NCBI GenBank assembly: GCA_009741485.1
Contig: CM019218.1
Coordinates: forward strand, 41,273,894-41,337,893
Direction of reading: 5' to 3'
Source of the DNA: Malurus cyaneus samueli
Lineage: Eukaryota > Chordata > Aves > Passeriformes > Maluridae
DNA length: 64,000 nt
Every line of letters starts with the position of its first letter. The stretch's first letter is position 1. Shown here in pieces: positions 39,655 to 50,185 of this stretch. Under the pieces are notes generated by a model, which was not told the DNA's origin, ran no database searches, and saw nothing but the letters and a program-made list of their open reading frames with translations. The translations under genes and the position numbers were made by a program.

Positions 39655-39880
39655 CCTGTATCTCATCTCCTTCTCATCCCAGCTGTCCTGACCTGCTTGC
39701 CCCCATAGCATGGGATTAGGTTTCTGGAAAGGGTAGGTGATTGCAGTTAACTGTTCATGTAATTTCAACATCCAAGGTAGGGAATGCCTTGCAGAGACCA
39801 CCTGACCTGCTTCAGTCAAGCTCTTTAAACTTTTCATGTTAAGAGAGATGCAGACACACTGAGGACCACAACCTCAGAAG
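39655..39880. repeat. Diverged direct repeat, copy 2
   Basis: Partner of 38725-38950. Matching blocks are cagctgtcctgacctgcttg with catagcatggg, then gtagggaatgccttgcagag acc, then gctctttaaacttttcatgt. The match is partial and interrupted, so the event is old. Confidence 0.5.
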
Positions 39881-40984
39881 TATTTGCCAGTGTCTGTCTT
39901 CAAGCACTCACAAAGGCATCAGTGGAAGTTAGTACTTAGCCTTGAGAGTCTAGGCCTAAATAATGTCCAAAAGGCTGCAGAGAAAAACCTGGAACGTCTG
40001 TCCAAGCTTTGCACATGGGTAGTAAGAGAAGTTCTGCTTTTATTAGGTGTTTTTCATTCCATTTTTTCTTTTTAATTAGCCCTTTCTCTTATGTGACTGT
40101 ATATATATTTATGCAGGTAAAAATATATATTTTTAATTAATCTTAATTAATAACTCTAAATGATGTGTTAGAAGAGCTCTGTGTGTACTTGGAGGATTTC
40201 TGTGTGGCTTGCAAGGCTCATTCCTTGCTATATTACTTGGCTTTGTTTGTACATTGATGTAGTGTCGATTTTCAAATCGCCCCCCGAGGCAGAAATAGGT
40301 GACCTACTTTTCAGCCCTGGACATCTGCTAATGGAACCGTCCCTCCCTCTGTCCCTTAACCCCTTCTTCCCTCCTTCCCTCTCTGCAGAGCATATGGTGC
40401 CTCCCAGCCCTTCCAGGGACCTGTGGCTGTCCTGCAGACTGCTTTAGGACCGTGGGGACCACTCTGCAGCAACAGACGGATAATCCAGGAGGCATTGCTG
40501 AAGCAGGATTGCACACACGACATCAAAGAGGGTTGTGGTTCTGCCTCAGTGCTACAGAATGTCATTTCAATAGCATCTCAAAAGCCATCCAGGCCCAGGT
40601 ACCAGCTAAAAAGTCTCACCTCTCCTAGCCACCTAACCACTTCAGGGCTGACCAAAAGTTAAAGCATGTTATGGTCTCTCCATTCAGAAATTTCCCTTCC
40701 ACAGAGGAGGGCAGTGCTTCCTCCCAGAGGCCTCCTCTGTTATCACTGCTCTTGTGAAACCGATATTGAGTGTTGCCTTGTAATTTGCTTCAATAGCAGT
40801 TTGTACTGTCCTGGCTAGACCCTTCCTTGCCCTGTGTTAAGAACTTTCAGCTGGAAGCAGCAGGGGTGTTTGCTTGCACTGTGGCTTTTCCAGGCAGTGC
40901 CAACTGTGTGCTTTGGCTCTTGGATTGGAGGTGCTAATCTGCAAGGCTGTCCAGGCTCTGGCCTTGCTGCTTCACAGCATTTGC
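39881..40984. other. Intergenic, no gene seen
   Basis: An AT-rich section (40080-40160, with tatatat runs) is followed by more GC-balanced sequence. Small open frames such as 40423-40662 have no recognisable product. The right part, up to about 40985, may be a further decayed stretch of the CR1 that follows, but I cannot confirm that. Confidence 0.5.
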
Positions 40985-42488
40985 AGATTTGCAGGTCAAT
41001 AGTCACAAAAGATGTGGAAAAGACTGTGCTACTTCATGCTTTCTTTGCCTCAGATTTTAATAACAAGATCAGTTGTTCTCTAGTACCCAGCCCTCTGAGC
41101 TGGAAGACAGAGCTGGGGAGCAGAATGAAGCCCCCACAACCCAGGAGGAAATGGTCAGTGACCTGCTACACATCTGGACATACACAAGTCTATAGGCCCT
41201 GACAGGATTCATCCCAGGGCACTGAGGGAGCTGGTGGAAGAGTTTGCCAGGCCACCTCCAGTCATTTGTCAGCTGTCCTGGTGAGCCAGGGAGGTTCCAC
41301 TGACTGGAGTCAGCAACTGTGGTTTGTGTTGACAGGAAGGGTCAGAAGGAGGATCCAGGGAACTGCAGGTCTGGGTCAGCCTGACCTCACTGCCAGGGAA
41401 GGTCATGGAGCAGATTGTCCTGAGTGCCAGCATGTGGCATACACTGGACAAACAGGGGATCAGCCCAGCCAGGATAGGTTTGTGAAAGGCAGCTGCTGCT
41501 TAGCTGAACTGATCACCTTCTATGACAACTGATCACCTTCTATCCACTTAGAGGATGAGGAAAAGTTCCAGTGTTGGGGTCAGTCCTGTTTAATATCCTT
41601 ATCAATTATCTGGGTGAGGGGATTGAGTGCACTCTCAATCAGTCCACAGATGACACCAAGCTAGGTGGGAGCATTGATCTTGTGGAGGGTAAGAAGGGTG
41701 TGCAGTGGGATCTGGACAGGCTGGATGGATTGGACAAAGCCAGTAGTATGAGGTTCAAGGTGAAAGGCCAGTTCCTTCCCATGGGTGACAACAAACCCAT
41801 GCAGTGCTACAGGTTGGGGGAAAGTGTTCAAAAAACTGTCAGGCAAAAAAACACCTGAGAGTGCTGGTTGACAGTGACTGAACATGAACCAGAAGTGCTC
41901 AAGTGGCCAAGAAGGCCAATGGCATCCTGGCCATCAGAAATAGTGTGGCCAGCAGGACTGAGGAAGGGATCTGTACTCAGCACTGGTGAGGTCACATCTT
42001 GAATCCTGTGTTCAGTTTTGAGCACCTCACTCCAAGAAAGACATTGAGGTCCTGGAGTGAGTCCAGAGGAGGGCAACAAAGAAGAGTCTGGAACACAAGC
42101 CTTGTGAGAAGCAGCTAAAGGAAATGGCGTTGTTTAGGCTGGAGAAAAGGAGGCTCAGGGGGATCTTTTTAGTCTAGAGAGGTTGTCACAAGGTGGGAGT
42201 TGGTGTCTTCTCCCAAGCAGGAGAAAAGAGACAGGATAAGAGGAAATAGCTTCAAGTTGCAACAGGGAAGGTTTAGACTGAATGTTAAGAAAAATTTCTT
42301 CATTGAAAGAGTTGTCAGACATTGGAATAAGCTGCCTAGGCAAGTGCTGGAATCACTATCCCTGGAAGTGTTCAGAAGGCATGTGGATGCAGCAATTTGG
42401 GACAAGGTTTAGGGGTGAACATAGTGGTTCTATGCAAATAGTTAAGAGTCTTTTATCTTGTGGGTGATTTCCAACCTTTATGATTCTA
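40985..42488 (+). mobile_element. CR1 LINE with reverse transcriptase remnants, internally deleted
   Basis: A long CR1 copy on the plus strand. Fragments of ORF2 can be read in shifting frames: VEKTVLLHAFFASDF near 41010, the region around GPDRIHPRALREL near 41190, VLFNILINYLGEGIECTL at 41580, and STDDTKLGG at 41650 where CR1 has the FADD catalytic box. The tail includes gaaaaatttcttcattgaaa and ends tttatgattcta near 42488. Between about 41530 and 41575 the text jumps from the early RT region to just before FADD, so several hundred bases of the central RT domain are missing. Frameshifts and stops are common, so it is inactive. Confidence 0.92.
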
Positions 42489-43519
42489 AGAGTGCAGTGT
42501 TGCCAGATGATTTTTGTATGGTGTCCAAGGACAAACTCTAACCTGTGGTACCCAGGATTTCTGACTGTTTTGCAGTGCAAATGTATTTCCAATTTATGGA
42601 AAGACATAGTTTATGCACTGGCTTCACTGACTATACATGTCTCCCTTCTGACAAACAGCAGGTGGCATATTTTGATCAAGAATATAATTGCTCTGTCTCA
42701 GACTTTGGGGGTCAGGGGAAGATGCACAGTGATTGGGAAAAAAATAATGCAGTAGAGATCCCCTTTCACTCATTTTTCATCTTAACTTCAAGCTGCCACC
42801 AAAAAGATCCATTCCCCTGGGGCAGTCCTACCTCTTTTTGCTAGTGATGGCCCAGCAGGAGGGGAAGTGTAGTGTTTCCCCTTGCATCAGCCCAGATGAA
42901 GGTGCTCAGGCACCTCATCCTGTGGGAGGGACTGAGGATATGCCCATGCTGACACACTGCAGTTGCATTTTAGACATTTGGTGAAGTTCAATGGTGAAAA
43001 CCCACACAATGTACAGAAAAAATTAACAACAGGGGCCAGGAGTAGACACTGAATTCTAACTACTCACATGTTCTCATTTAAGGAATCAGTTGCACAGTCC
43101 CATGTGCCTCATGTACAGGGTGTAAGCTCACAGACATTTCAAACGTCTGATTTCCTATGCAAGGAGGAGGTCTACATGTATTTCATCAGTAAGAAAGAGA
43201 AAGTCCACCCAAAGCAAATCCCTGACCTCTGGACAGGAAAAGCAAAGCAGGTCCAGGAATTTGATCTCATTCTTGTTGAAATAAACTGGGGATTTCTGCA
43301 ATTGATAAACAGCACATTTGGAGCAGGCTTTGCTTGGACAGATTATTTGCAAACAGCCAGCCCTGAGTCTGGCTCTTTCCAGCTCTGCCAGCTCCTGCAG
43401 CAGTCTTGGGACCCTCCAGAATCATAATTGTGTCTCTGAAGCTTGATCTGCCTCATGAATGAAGCCTTCACAAGGGGTAGGAGGCTCAGCATAGCCATTT
43501 AACCCTGTGGCATGGAGCA
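42489..43519. other. Intergenic, no gene seen
   Basis: It contains an open frame of 119 codons at 43068-43427 on the plus strand. Its product has no similarity I recognise, no signal peptide and no family motif, and I treat it as chance. No repeats recognised. Confidence 0.5.
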
Positions 43520-43522
43520 AAG

Positions 43523-43574
43523 TTCAAAGAAGGGACAGTACAGAAGGGATGAACAGGGGCATAAATGTGCATTT
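43523..43574. repeat. Diverged direct repeat, copy 1
   Basis: The block ttcaaagaagggacagtaca then gaagggatgaacaggggcat matches 43750-43798 with a few substitutions and small indels. The copies are about 227 bases apart in the same orientation. Confidence 0.65.
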
Positions 43575-43749
43575 TCTACCTGGGAGTCTGGCTGGACTTG
43601 GGATATATGCAGGGGGTGATTTCCATTTGATAGAGTCAAGGATAGTTACTTCCTCAGGACTGCCAAGCACTCTTGTCTAAACACATGTAGAAATTATAAC
43701 CATACATTTGGAGAGACACAATATGCATAACAATTTTGTATGTGTAATC

Positions 43750-43798
43750 TTCAAAAAAGGACAGTACAGAAGTGAGGGACAGGGAAGCAAATGTATAT
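43750..43798. repeat. Diverged direct repeat, copy 2
   Basis: The block ttcaaaaaaggacagtacag then aagtgagggacagggaagca is the partner of 43523-43574. It is followed by a short atatat/gtgtat tract. Confidence 0.65.
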
Positions 43799-44720
43799 AT
43801 ATGTGTATAGACAGATAACTATCTATTTTCAACAACACTGAAAGGATCAGCTGTCAGAACTTTTTAACACCAAGTCAGAGATGCATCATTGCCAGGTGTC
43901 TTTCTTTTCAGAAGTAACCAGCAAAACATTGGCTCTTCCAGCCCAAAGGACCAGGATGTCTGTGGATAAATGTCATGATATTAATGCCAAAATTAGGCAC
44001 AAAGAACTGTTGCCTAGCAGAGGTGTTGCTTCCACCAGCAAAAGAGGGGATTTACTGTTACAGATTTTCTAGGGCTGAGAAACATTAGCAGTAGCAGCAA
44101 AATGGTTATTGCCATGAAAGTATTTCCGTATTATGGCTCTATTCTATAACAAAATCTCACTCTCAGGGAACCTACACCCACCATCAGTGTTTACTCCATG
44201 AAATCGAATGCAGGGGTGGAGAGAGACCTGGTAATTCCCCCTTGGAAAAGAAAGCTCTGGAACTGTGTTTGCTTTGGAAAGTGAAGTTTGGTGAGCAATA
44301 CTTCACAGCAGATGACTCTGCCACCTTGTGGCGTTGGTTAGTACTATGAAAATATTTCTATTTTAACATGGTTCTCTCCCCATAAATGCCAGATGTGGCA
44401 AGAAGGACTAGGGCGGGGATTGTTCCCCTGTATTGAGCACTTGGCAGGCTGCATATTATTTGACAGATCCCAAAACCCAGAAGTGGTTGACATAAAAATG
44501 TGGGGATAAAAAATGCCACTCCACTTAAAAAGAAAAAAAAAATCACTAATCCAGCTACAAAAGATGTAATTCAAAGTATTTGAAATAACCTCAAATGACA
44601 CAGAATATATGAAGGAAGTGAAAAGTCCTTGAAAATTACGGTCATTTATTGTTCTATAGACAGAGAAAAAATAACCTTTCAGCAAAAATTAGAAGAAAAG
44701 TACTGTTCCTTTGACGTCTG

Positions 44721-44762
<42 letters not shown>

Positions 44763-45719
44763 GGGGGGGGCAGCAAGCTGAAAAGCCATCTATGCCTCTT
44801 CAGGTCTTTCTTGCCTAACCTTAACTGCAGTCATGGCAATGAAATCCAGTCTTCTGTTGAAAGACTGAGAAGGTTTTGTTCCTACACCTGCTACTGCCTT
44901 TACAAGCCCTTATCTCGGCAAAGCACTTCTGGAAGAAGACTGAAGACAGTGGTCTCAGGGATTGTAAGTGTTTCCTTGTTGGCTGTAACTCTAGAAATCC
45001 AGCAGGATCTGGAAATAAACTAGACTCTTCAAGGGCTTTGTTCACAAAACTTGCCTGTATCTCTAGATGGAAACAAGATATCAACTTATAAAATGAGACA
45101 AAATATGCTACCTCTCACAAGGCTCAATTTAGGACAGGATGCACATATTCCTCAATCTCATTTATCACCGATTCCTGATTTTTCAGGTCTCATCCTCCAA
45201 GCAGCTCCACAAGTTAAGACATGTGGGTTCCCATTCAGCCTAGCTTTCAATTTAAGCGTGCTGCCTCATCCTGTACAGATACAGCAGTCATCTATCTACA
45301 CTTTAGATTCTCAAACTTCCCTGAATCGTGTTTAATTCTGTGTGGGGGATGGATGCTGTATGGGAAACTCAGAAAACATTGTTTCCCAGGAAACAGGTGT
45401 AACAAACAGTTCCTCTGACCGTTTGCTCACCTTGCCTCTAACTTTAGACTTCAGTGTTTCATGAATACACCAGACAAAACTGAGAGAAAAGGAGCAAGAA
45501 GAAGGACTAAAACCCATTAAATACTCACATATCTGCCAGAATTCTGTATCAAACTTCCTGCGAGGGCTAGGCTTGATTTGCCACTATCAGTCAGCACTCT
45601 TCCTGGCTCCAGGATCCTAATGAATCAAACAATAGGTTTATTATTTCAATCTCTAAACCTTAAATTTCCCTGTAATTACAGGCAAAGGAGAGGCAATTGC
45701 TGTGCAAGAGAAGCTGAGG
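43799..45719. other. Intergenic, no gene seen
   Basis: Apart from a homopolymer block (listed separately) this holds no exon, RNA gene or element that I can recognise. Open frames of 60-113 codons on both strands look random. Confidence 0.55.
44722..44770. repeat. Homopolymer block: T(39), A, G(9)
   Basis: An uninterrupted run of 39 T followed by a single A and nine G. On the minus strand this is a C-run followed by a 39-base A tract, which could be the poly(A) tail of a retroposed sequence. Run lengths in such blocks are often wrong in assemblies. Confidence 0.95.
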
Positions 45720-45724
45720 GCACC

Positions 45725-46030
45725 TGTCGTGGTTCCAGCCCAGATGAGCAGGAGGGGGTGTGGCCAAGACACAAATGTTATGTGATTCAACCTTATGTCA
45801 TAGATATGGGTGGGGAAAAGGGATTCTTTCCCTCTCCTCTGAGAAGAAGGGGTTTCTTTTCCAGTCTGGAAAAGTGTGGCAACATTGGTTTGTCCAGCAT
45901 TGGTTTTCATTATCTCGGGCTTGGTGAGCACTGTGCATGTAAATGACTCTCTCTGTACACTTTTGCTGTCAGTATTGCTGCTGTCTCAGTGGGGAACAGA
46001 ATTGTAAAATACCCTTCCTGAACCACGACA
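45725..46030 (+). mobile_element. Solo LTR-like element with perfect 10-bp terminal inverted repeats
   Basis: It begins TGTCGTGGTT and ends AACCACGACA, an exact 10-base inverted repeat. The five bases gcacc flank it on both sides (45720-45724 and 46031-46035), a perfect target-site duplication. The length is 306 bases. Starting TG, ending CA and having a 5-base duplication are typical of LTRs left by recombination of an avian endogenous retrovirus, and TGTCGTGG ends are common in bird LTRs. No internal viral genes are present. It is short for an LTR, so a deleted LTR is possible. Confidence 0.85.
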
Positions 46031-46035
46031 GCACC

Positions 46036-47447
46036 TCAGCTGTCACCTTTGTGAGCATTTCTGTCTACTCTGGATCCAGGGAACCCAACTACTGAACACT
46101 TCCCACTCTGTTGTTCCCAGCACCTGGGCTCTTGGTACAACAACCTACAACAGAAAACAGAAGCTGAGAATATCGACTGTTCCAAATGCTGCATGCTATG
46201 TATAGGGTGGGAATTGACAAAATTTGGAGCCTGATGCCCAAATTCTATTCTCATTGTTAGTGACTGCCTATGTACAATGCTTACAGTAAAATGAGCATAA
46301 GCACTAAATCTATTTCCTGACAACCTAAAAGGAATTCTGATCTCTATTGAGAAATTGTCTTAGAATTAAGTCCTAATTAAACCTGTAACAATACCCTGAT
46401 AAGCCAAATTAAAATACAAGGGAAAGCATTGTCCCTGTTCTCATGAGTCTCTTTTACACCCTTCTAGGCCATGCAAAGTTCAGTAACAAACATTGCTCCC
46501 TAAGTAATAGATTGTCAAAGCTGCTGCTATCCCTTAAATCAGACTTATTGCCAAAGTAGCTCTGGTTTCAGGAAGCTGTAACAGAAGGCATTAACCTCAA
46601 TTACGGCAAGCCAAGATTCTGTCTTTACAGGCTTTCCAGGATATATGTAAACTATTGATATTTTTCTATCCCAAAAGCTAAATATAGCTTCAAGCCTACT
46701 TACTATTCATGTTAATTGCAGACAAGAGACCAGTCCCTAATTGCAAGAGGAAATTCAAGACCTTATACTGAAAGGCCCTTGCCATGCCTCTTTCAGCTGT
46801 TGTGTTGTGATTGTGAGGAATCCATCAAAACACAAACTGGACAGAGCCCAGTAAATTGCTTGTCCTCATCTTCACTGTAGCTATGATCTCAGCCAGCTGA
46901 TCTGAAAATACCCCTTGCAGTTATGATCCTTGCCTCATTTCTGCAATATATTCAGAGTCCAGCAATTAGCCTGGCTCAAGCCTCCATTTCTCACACATTA
47001 CTTTTGTCTCCAGTCCTAATTATAGACAGGTGTCTTTTCGTGATGCCTAAAAGCACATTGGCTTCTGTGCACACCAACCCTCTTTTTATCTGGGCTTTTT
47101 GAGCAGATTCCAGCAAAAACCTGCCCTCCTCAGGGGAAGGTTGTGTGTAGCCCTGTGCTATCAGCAGGGATGTGGGCAGCCTGCTGCAGTGCTCCTCCCT
47201 GCACTGCCTTCCCTGTGCCCTGCTCTCCACAGCACCACGCACGGCTCCAAAGGCTGCCCCACCATTTCCTGGCCTTTCACTCACAGCACAATCTGTATAA
47301 AACCCCTCAGAGCACAGATGGGTGAAAAGCAAACAGATCTGGGCAATACCTGTCCTAAAAAGCATTAGTTTCACATCAGCTCCTCCCCATAACTCTTACA
47401 TAGGCTTTTTGGCAGTGTGTGGCCACAGTTACCTTACCATATTGATC
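46036..47447. other. Intergenic, no gene seen
   Basis: No recognisable exon or repeat. The minus-strand open frame at 46991-47374 (127 codons) overlaps other open frames on the opposite strand and shows no family motif. Confidence 0.55.
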
Positions 47448-47850
47448 TGTCTGACATGGAGTTAATTTTCCCCAGATCAGTTCTGATAATGCTGTGCTTT
47501 GCAGTGGCAGCTACAAAGGTGTTGGTAACACCTCGGTGTTTTGGCTGCTGCCAGGCAGCACTCCCACAGCATCAGTGCTGTCTCTCCAGCATTAACCCCT
47601 CACCAGCAGGTTGGGGGTGGGTAGGATCTTGGAATGGGACATCTCCCACACTGAACAAAGGGATATATTGCATGTGATATGATGTTTGCTCAGCAATAAA
47701 AGCGAGGGGAAAGGAGGAGAAAGGAAGTGCATTAGTTATTTATGATGTTTGTTTTTGGAGCAACCACCACGTGTATGCAAGCTTTGAGGCTGCCATAAAG
47801 CGTGGAAGGAGATCCATAGAGCTGAACAGGCTGTTCAGGCTGTTCTGAGC
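47448..47850 (+). mobile_element. Avian ERV LTR, truncated
   Basis: It opens tgtctgacatggagttaatt and follows the order seen in a common bird LTR family: a gagttaattttc block, then gctgtgctttgcagt, then gttggtaacacctcggtgtt, then a purine patch, then caataaaagcgagg as the TATA/poly(A)-like region. Homology seems to fade after about 47850, before the usual TG...CA 3' terminus, so the right part is lost. No internal viral coding region is present. Confidence 0.65.
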
Positions 47851-47990
47851 ACAGCTGGGAGTGGCCCATACTGTGACAGAACGCATTTCGACCACTTTAG
47901 CCACCTCCTAGCGTATCCCAATACAATTATTCCCTTGAATCATCAGTGATGCTGCACAAAATCAGCCAAACAGCTTGCTCTGCCCTGCCA

Positions 47991-48038
47991 GAGTAAGAGC
48001 TGGGGAGAGTAACAGCTGGGGCCAGCAACAGCTGGGGC
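47991..48038. repeat. 16-base tandem repeat, three imperfect copies
   Basis: Units gagtaagagctgggga, gagtaacagctggggc and cagcaacagctggggc follow one another without gaps. They share the core aacagctgggg or agagctgggg. Confidence 0.9.
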
Positions 48039-48907
48039 AATTCCATAAAAGATCAGGACCAGTGGATTTAGAATTAGACATCCTCCCCTGTGACCACAGG
48101 TTTAGTCCTGGGAATGTATTCAAATTCCATTCAGACAAATGATGTATCAGAGCTTTACTTTCAATTAACACCTTAAGAAATCTGTAAGCTGTGGGAGTGT
48201 AGGGTTACAAAGATCCAATCAACTGAGCTGGATCAGTTGAAAAGGCTGTCTCCTCTGGTTTCAAGGAGCATCTGGGATTGAAGCACTGGAGGAGTAGGAA
48301 TGATACGTATGCCATGCAGAAATCTCTATTTTGTGTGGGATACATGTATCAGAGACCTCCCTGCAAACAGCCACTGTCCACTGCATCCACTGGTGCATCT
48401 TCTCAGGAGAGAAAGCCCAGCTACAGCCAGGAGTTCCAGAAAGAGCAGGGCTGTTCTGCTTCATGCCATATCAGATCCCAAATATCTTTCTGTACTTCTG
48501 AGTGCTTTGGGCCAACTTTTCCAACACAACAGGATGATGGAAGGCCTGTTCCAGGCTGAGTACAGCACCAGAAGTCCAGATATGTCATTTTCTTTCAAGC
48601 TCCAAATGCATTTTGATCACACTGAAGGTATAAATCACTACATCTAGGCAGTCATACGGCAGCTCCAAGGTCCATTTACATTAAGCATTATTAGCAAGGA
48701 TAAAGTGGCTAAGAGAAGCAAATATTTTGACATTTTCTGGGTCAGTACAAGACAAACAAGTAGGAAACAAGCAGGCCTCTGAATGTGCATGCTCTCTTTT
48801 CTATGCCCTTTGTTCTGTTCTCTGCCCTTTCCTTGTGTTCCAAAGGAACAGACCTGGACTTCACCAGGACTGCTGATGACTGCTGAAGACTTTAGTCTGA
48901 GTCCCAA
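48039..48907. other. Intergenic, no gene seen
   Basis: Open frames at 48278-48559 and 48300-48647 overlap each other and resemble nothing known. No repeats or RNA genes recognised. Confidence 0.5.
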
Positions 48908-49682
48908 TGTCTTGGGTTGATATTTGATGCTAGTTTTGTTCTGTATTCCTTCTCCGTTGGCACATATGCCCAAAAATGTTTATCTCTTTAAATGCAACCN
49001 GGAAGGAAGAAGCAGGGGCTGCTGGGAAGCCACAGAGGACAGTTTTTTAACNGCCAGTGCTGGCGCGGGGTCTGTGTGCTCGAGCTGCGCTTCTCGCTGG
49101 CTCTCGGCTTTCTCGTCTTTGCTACGTGGAACAGAGTTACATTGTCGCAGTTTCTGCTGGCTCAGTTTGTGCATCGGCGGCTTTTCTTCTCAAACATCCC
49201 CTCTGGTCTCCTGCTCTCCTCAGGGTCCCGCGAGGGAGGGGCCTCACGGCTCCATCCCGTCCGGATTTGGGGTGGACCGGGCTCACAGCGGAGGCACGCC
49301 GAGGCCCTCCTCTGATTCATTCACTGGGAAGCTAGACTGTGTTACTGTTCTTTTCTTTCGGTTGTTTTTTTTTCCGTTTGCCACTGTTACAAGAACCGCC
49401 ACGTGGGTTTTTCCTTTTGTTTCTTTCCCGGGGGCGGAGTCGCCGCCTGGCTGCGGGCGAGTTCCTTTTTGTTTGAATATCTGAAGTTACTTTTTATCTG
49501 TTCATTGTTCCCTGACTGTTACTCTTTATCCGTGTCCTGTGGGCACTGTGTTATTTTGTTGTTGTTGTTAATAAACCCTTTTTTTTTTTTCTCTTCACTT
49601 TTTTTGCCCAGCATCTATTTCTCGTGGTAGGAAAATTATCAAATTTATTTTCCTCTGAAAACATTGTCTCCAAACGGAGACA
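48908..49682 (+). mobile_element. Probable solo LTR of an avian endogenous retrovirus
   Basis: The left end is TGTCTTGGGTTGA and the right end GGAGACA, giving TGTCT/AGACA inverted termini. The flanks are cccaa (48903-48907) and cccat (49683-49687), a five-base duplication with one mismatch. Inside are a GC- and CpG-rich middle section, then gttgttgttaataaaccctt with a poly(A) signal at 49570-49575 followed by a T-run, the R/U5-like order. The CpG content suggests relatively recent insertion. It contains two unresolved bases (49000 and 49052). The 186-codon frame across it is not a gene. The right boundary is less certain than the left. Confidence 0.6.
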
Positions 49683-50185
49683 CCCATCTAACCAGCATGC
49701 AGGAGAAAGGATATCTCCACTAAAAATAATTTTCATTTCTAGGTTAAACTTCTCAAGTCTGTGACCACCAATATTGACTGAAGTAATCAACACAAAACTA
49801 GACTAAATGGAACTAGTTTTCAAGTATGTTCATCATTAAAAAGCCATTATTTAAACAGTTTACTTTGACATCCTATAGCATCCATTTAAAGGGTGTCATA
49901 CAATTAAAAAAGAAATACAGATCAGATCTGGTCTGGTAAAAACACTTGGGATTGTTCCTATGGAGTGCAAGCATTTTTAGAAGGTCATGACACTGACAAA
50001 TTTGCAGTAAGTTGTATACCTAACAACTCTAAAGGTGATTTGCTTTCCAGCTCTTGCTGCTGTTGTACATTTTGAAATTAAAACCAAGGAGACAGCACTA
50101 TCCGTATCTTAAATAGTATCTAAAACAGTTGTGATACTGGCTGGTTGTCTCTAGTGTAGGTGATGAAACAGCTTTGCTCATAAAA
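49683..50185. other. Spacer between LTR and LRP5 distal 3' end
   Basis: About 500 bases of unique AT-rich sequence with no recognisable feature. If the LRP5 distal poly(A) site is real, this is the first sequence downstream of the gene. Confidence 0.5.

Noticed and set aside
43068..43427. Plus-strand open frame of 119 codons between the genes
   Set aside because: No domain, signal peptide or known similarity; surrounding sequence is ordinary intergenic DNA. Kept only as a chance frame.
46991..47374. Minus-strand open frame of 127 codons
   Set aside because: Overlapped by open frames on the other strand; no family motif and no matching exon structure.
48924..49484. Plus-strand open frame of 186 codons
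   Set aside because: It runs through a probable solo LTR, includes two undetermined bases and resembles no protein family.
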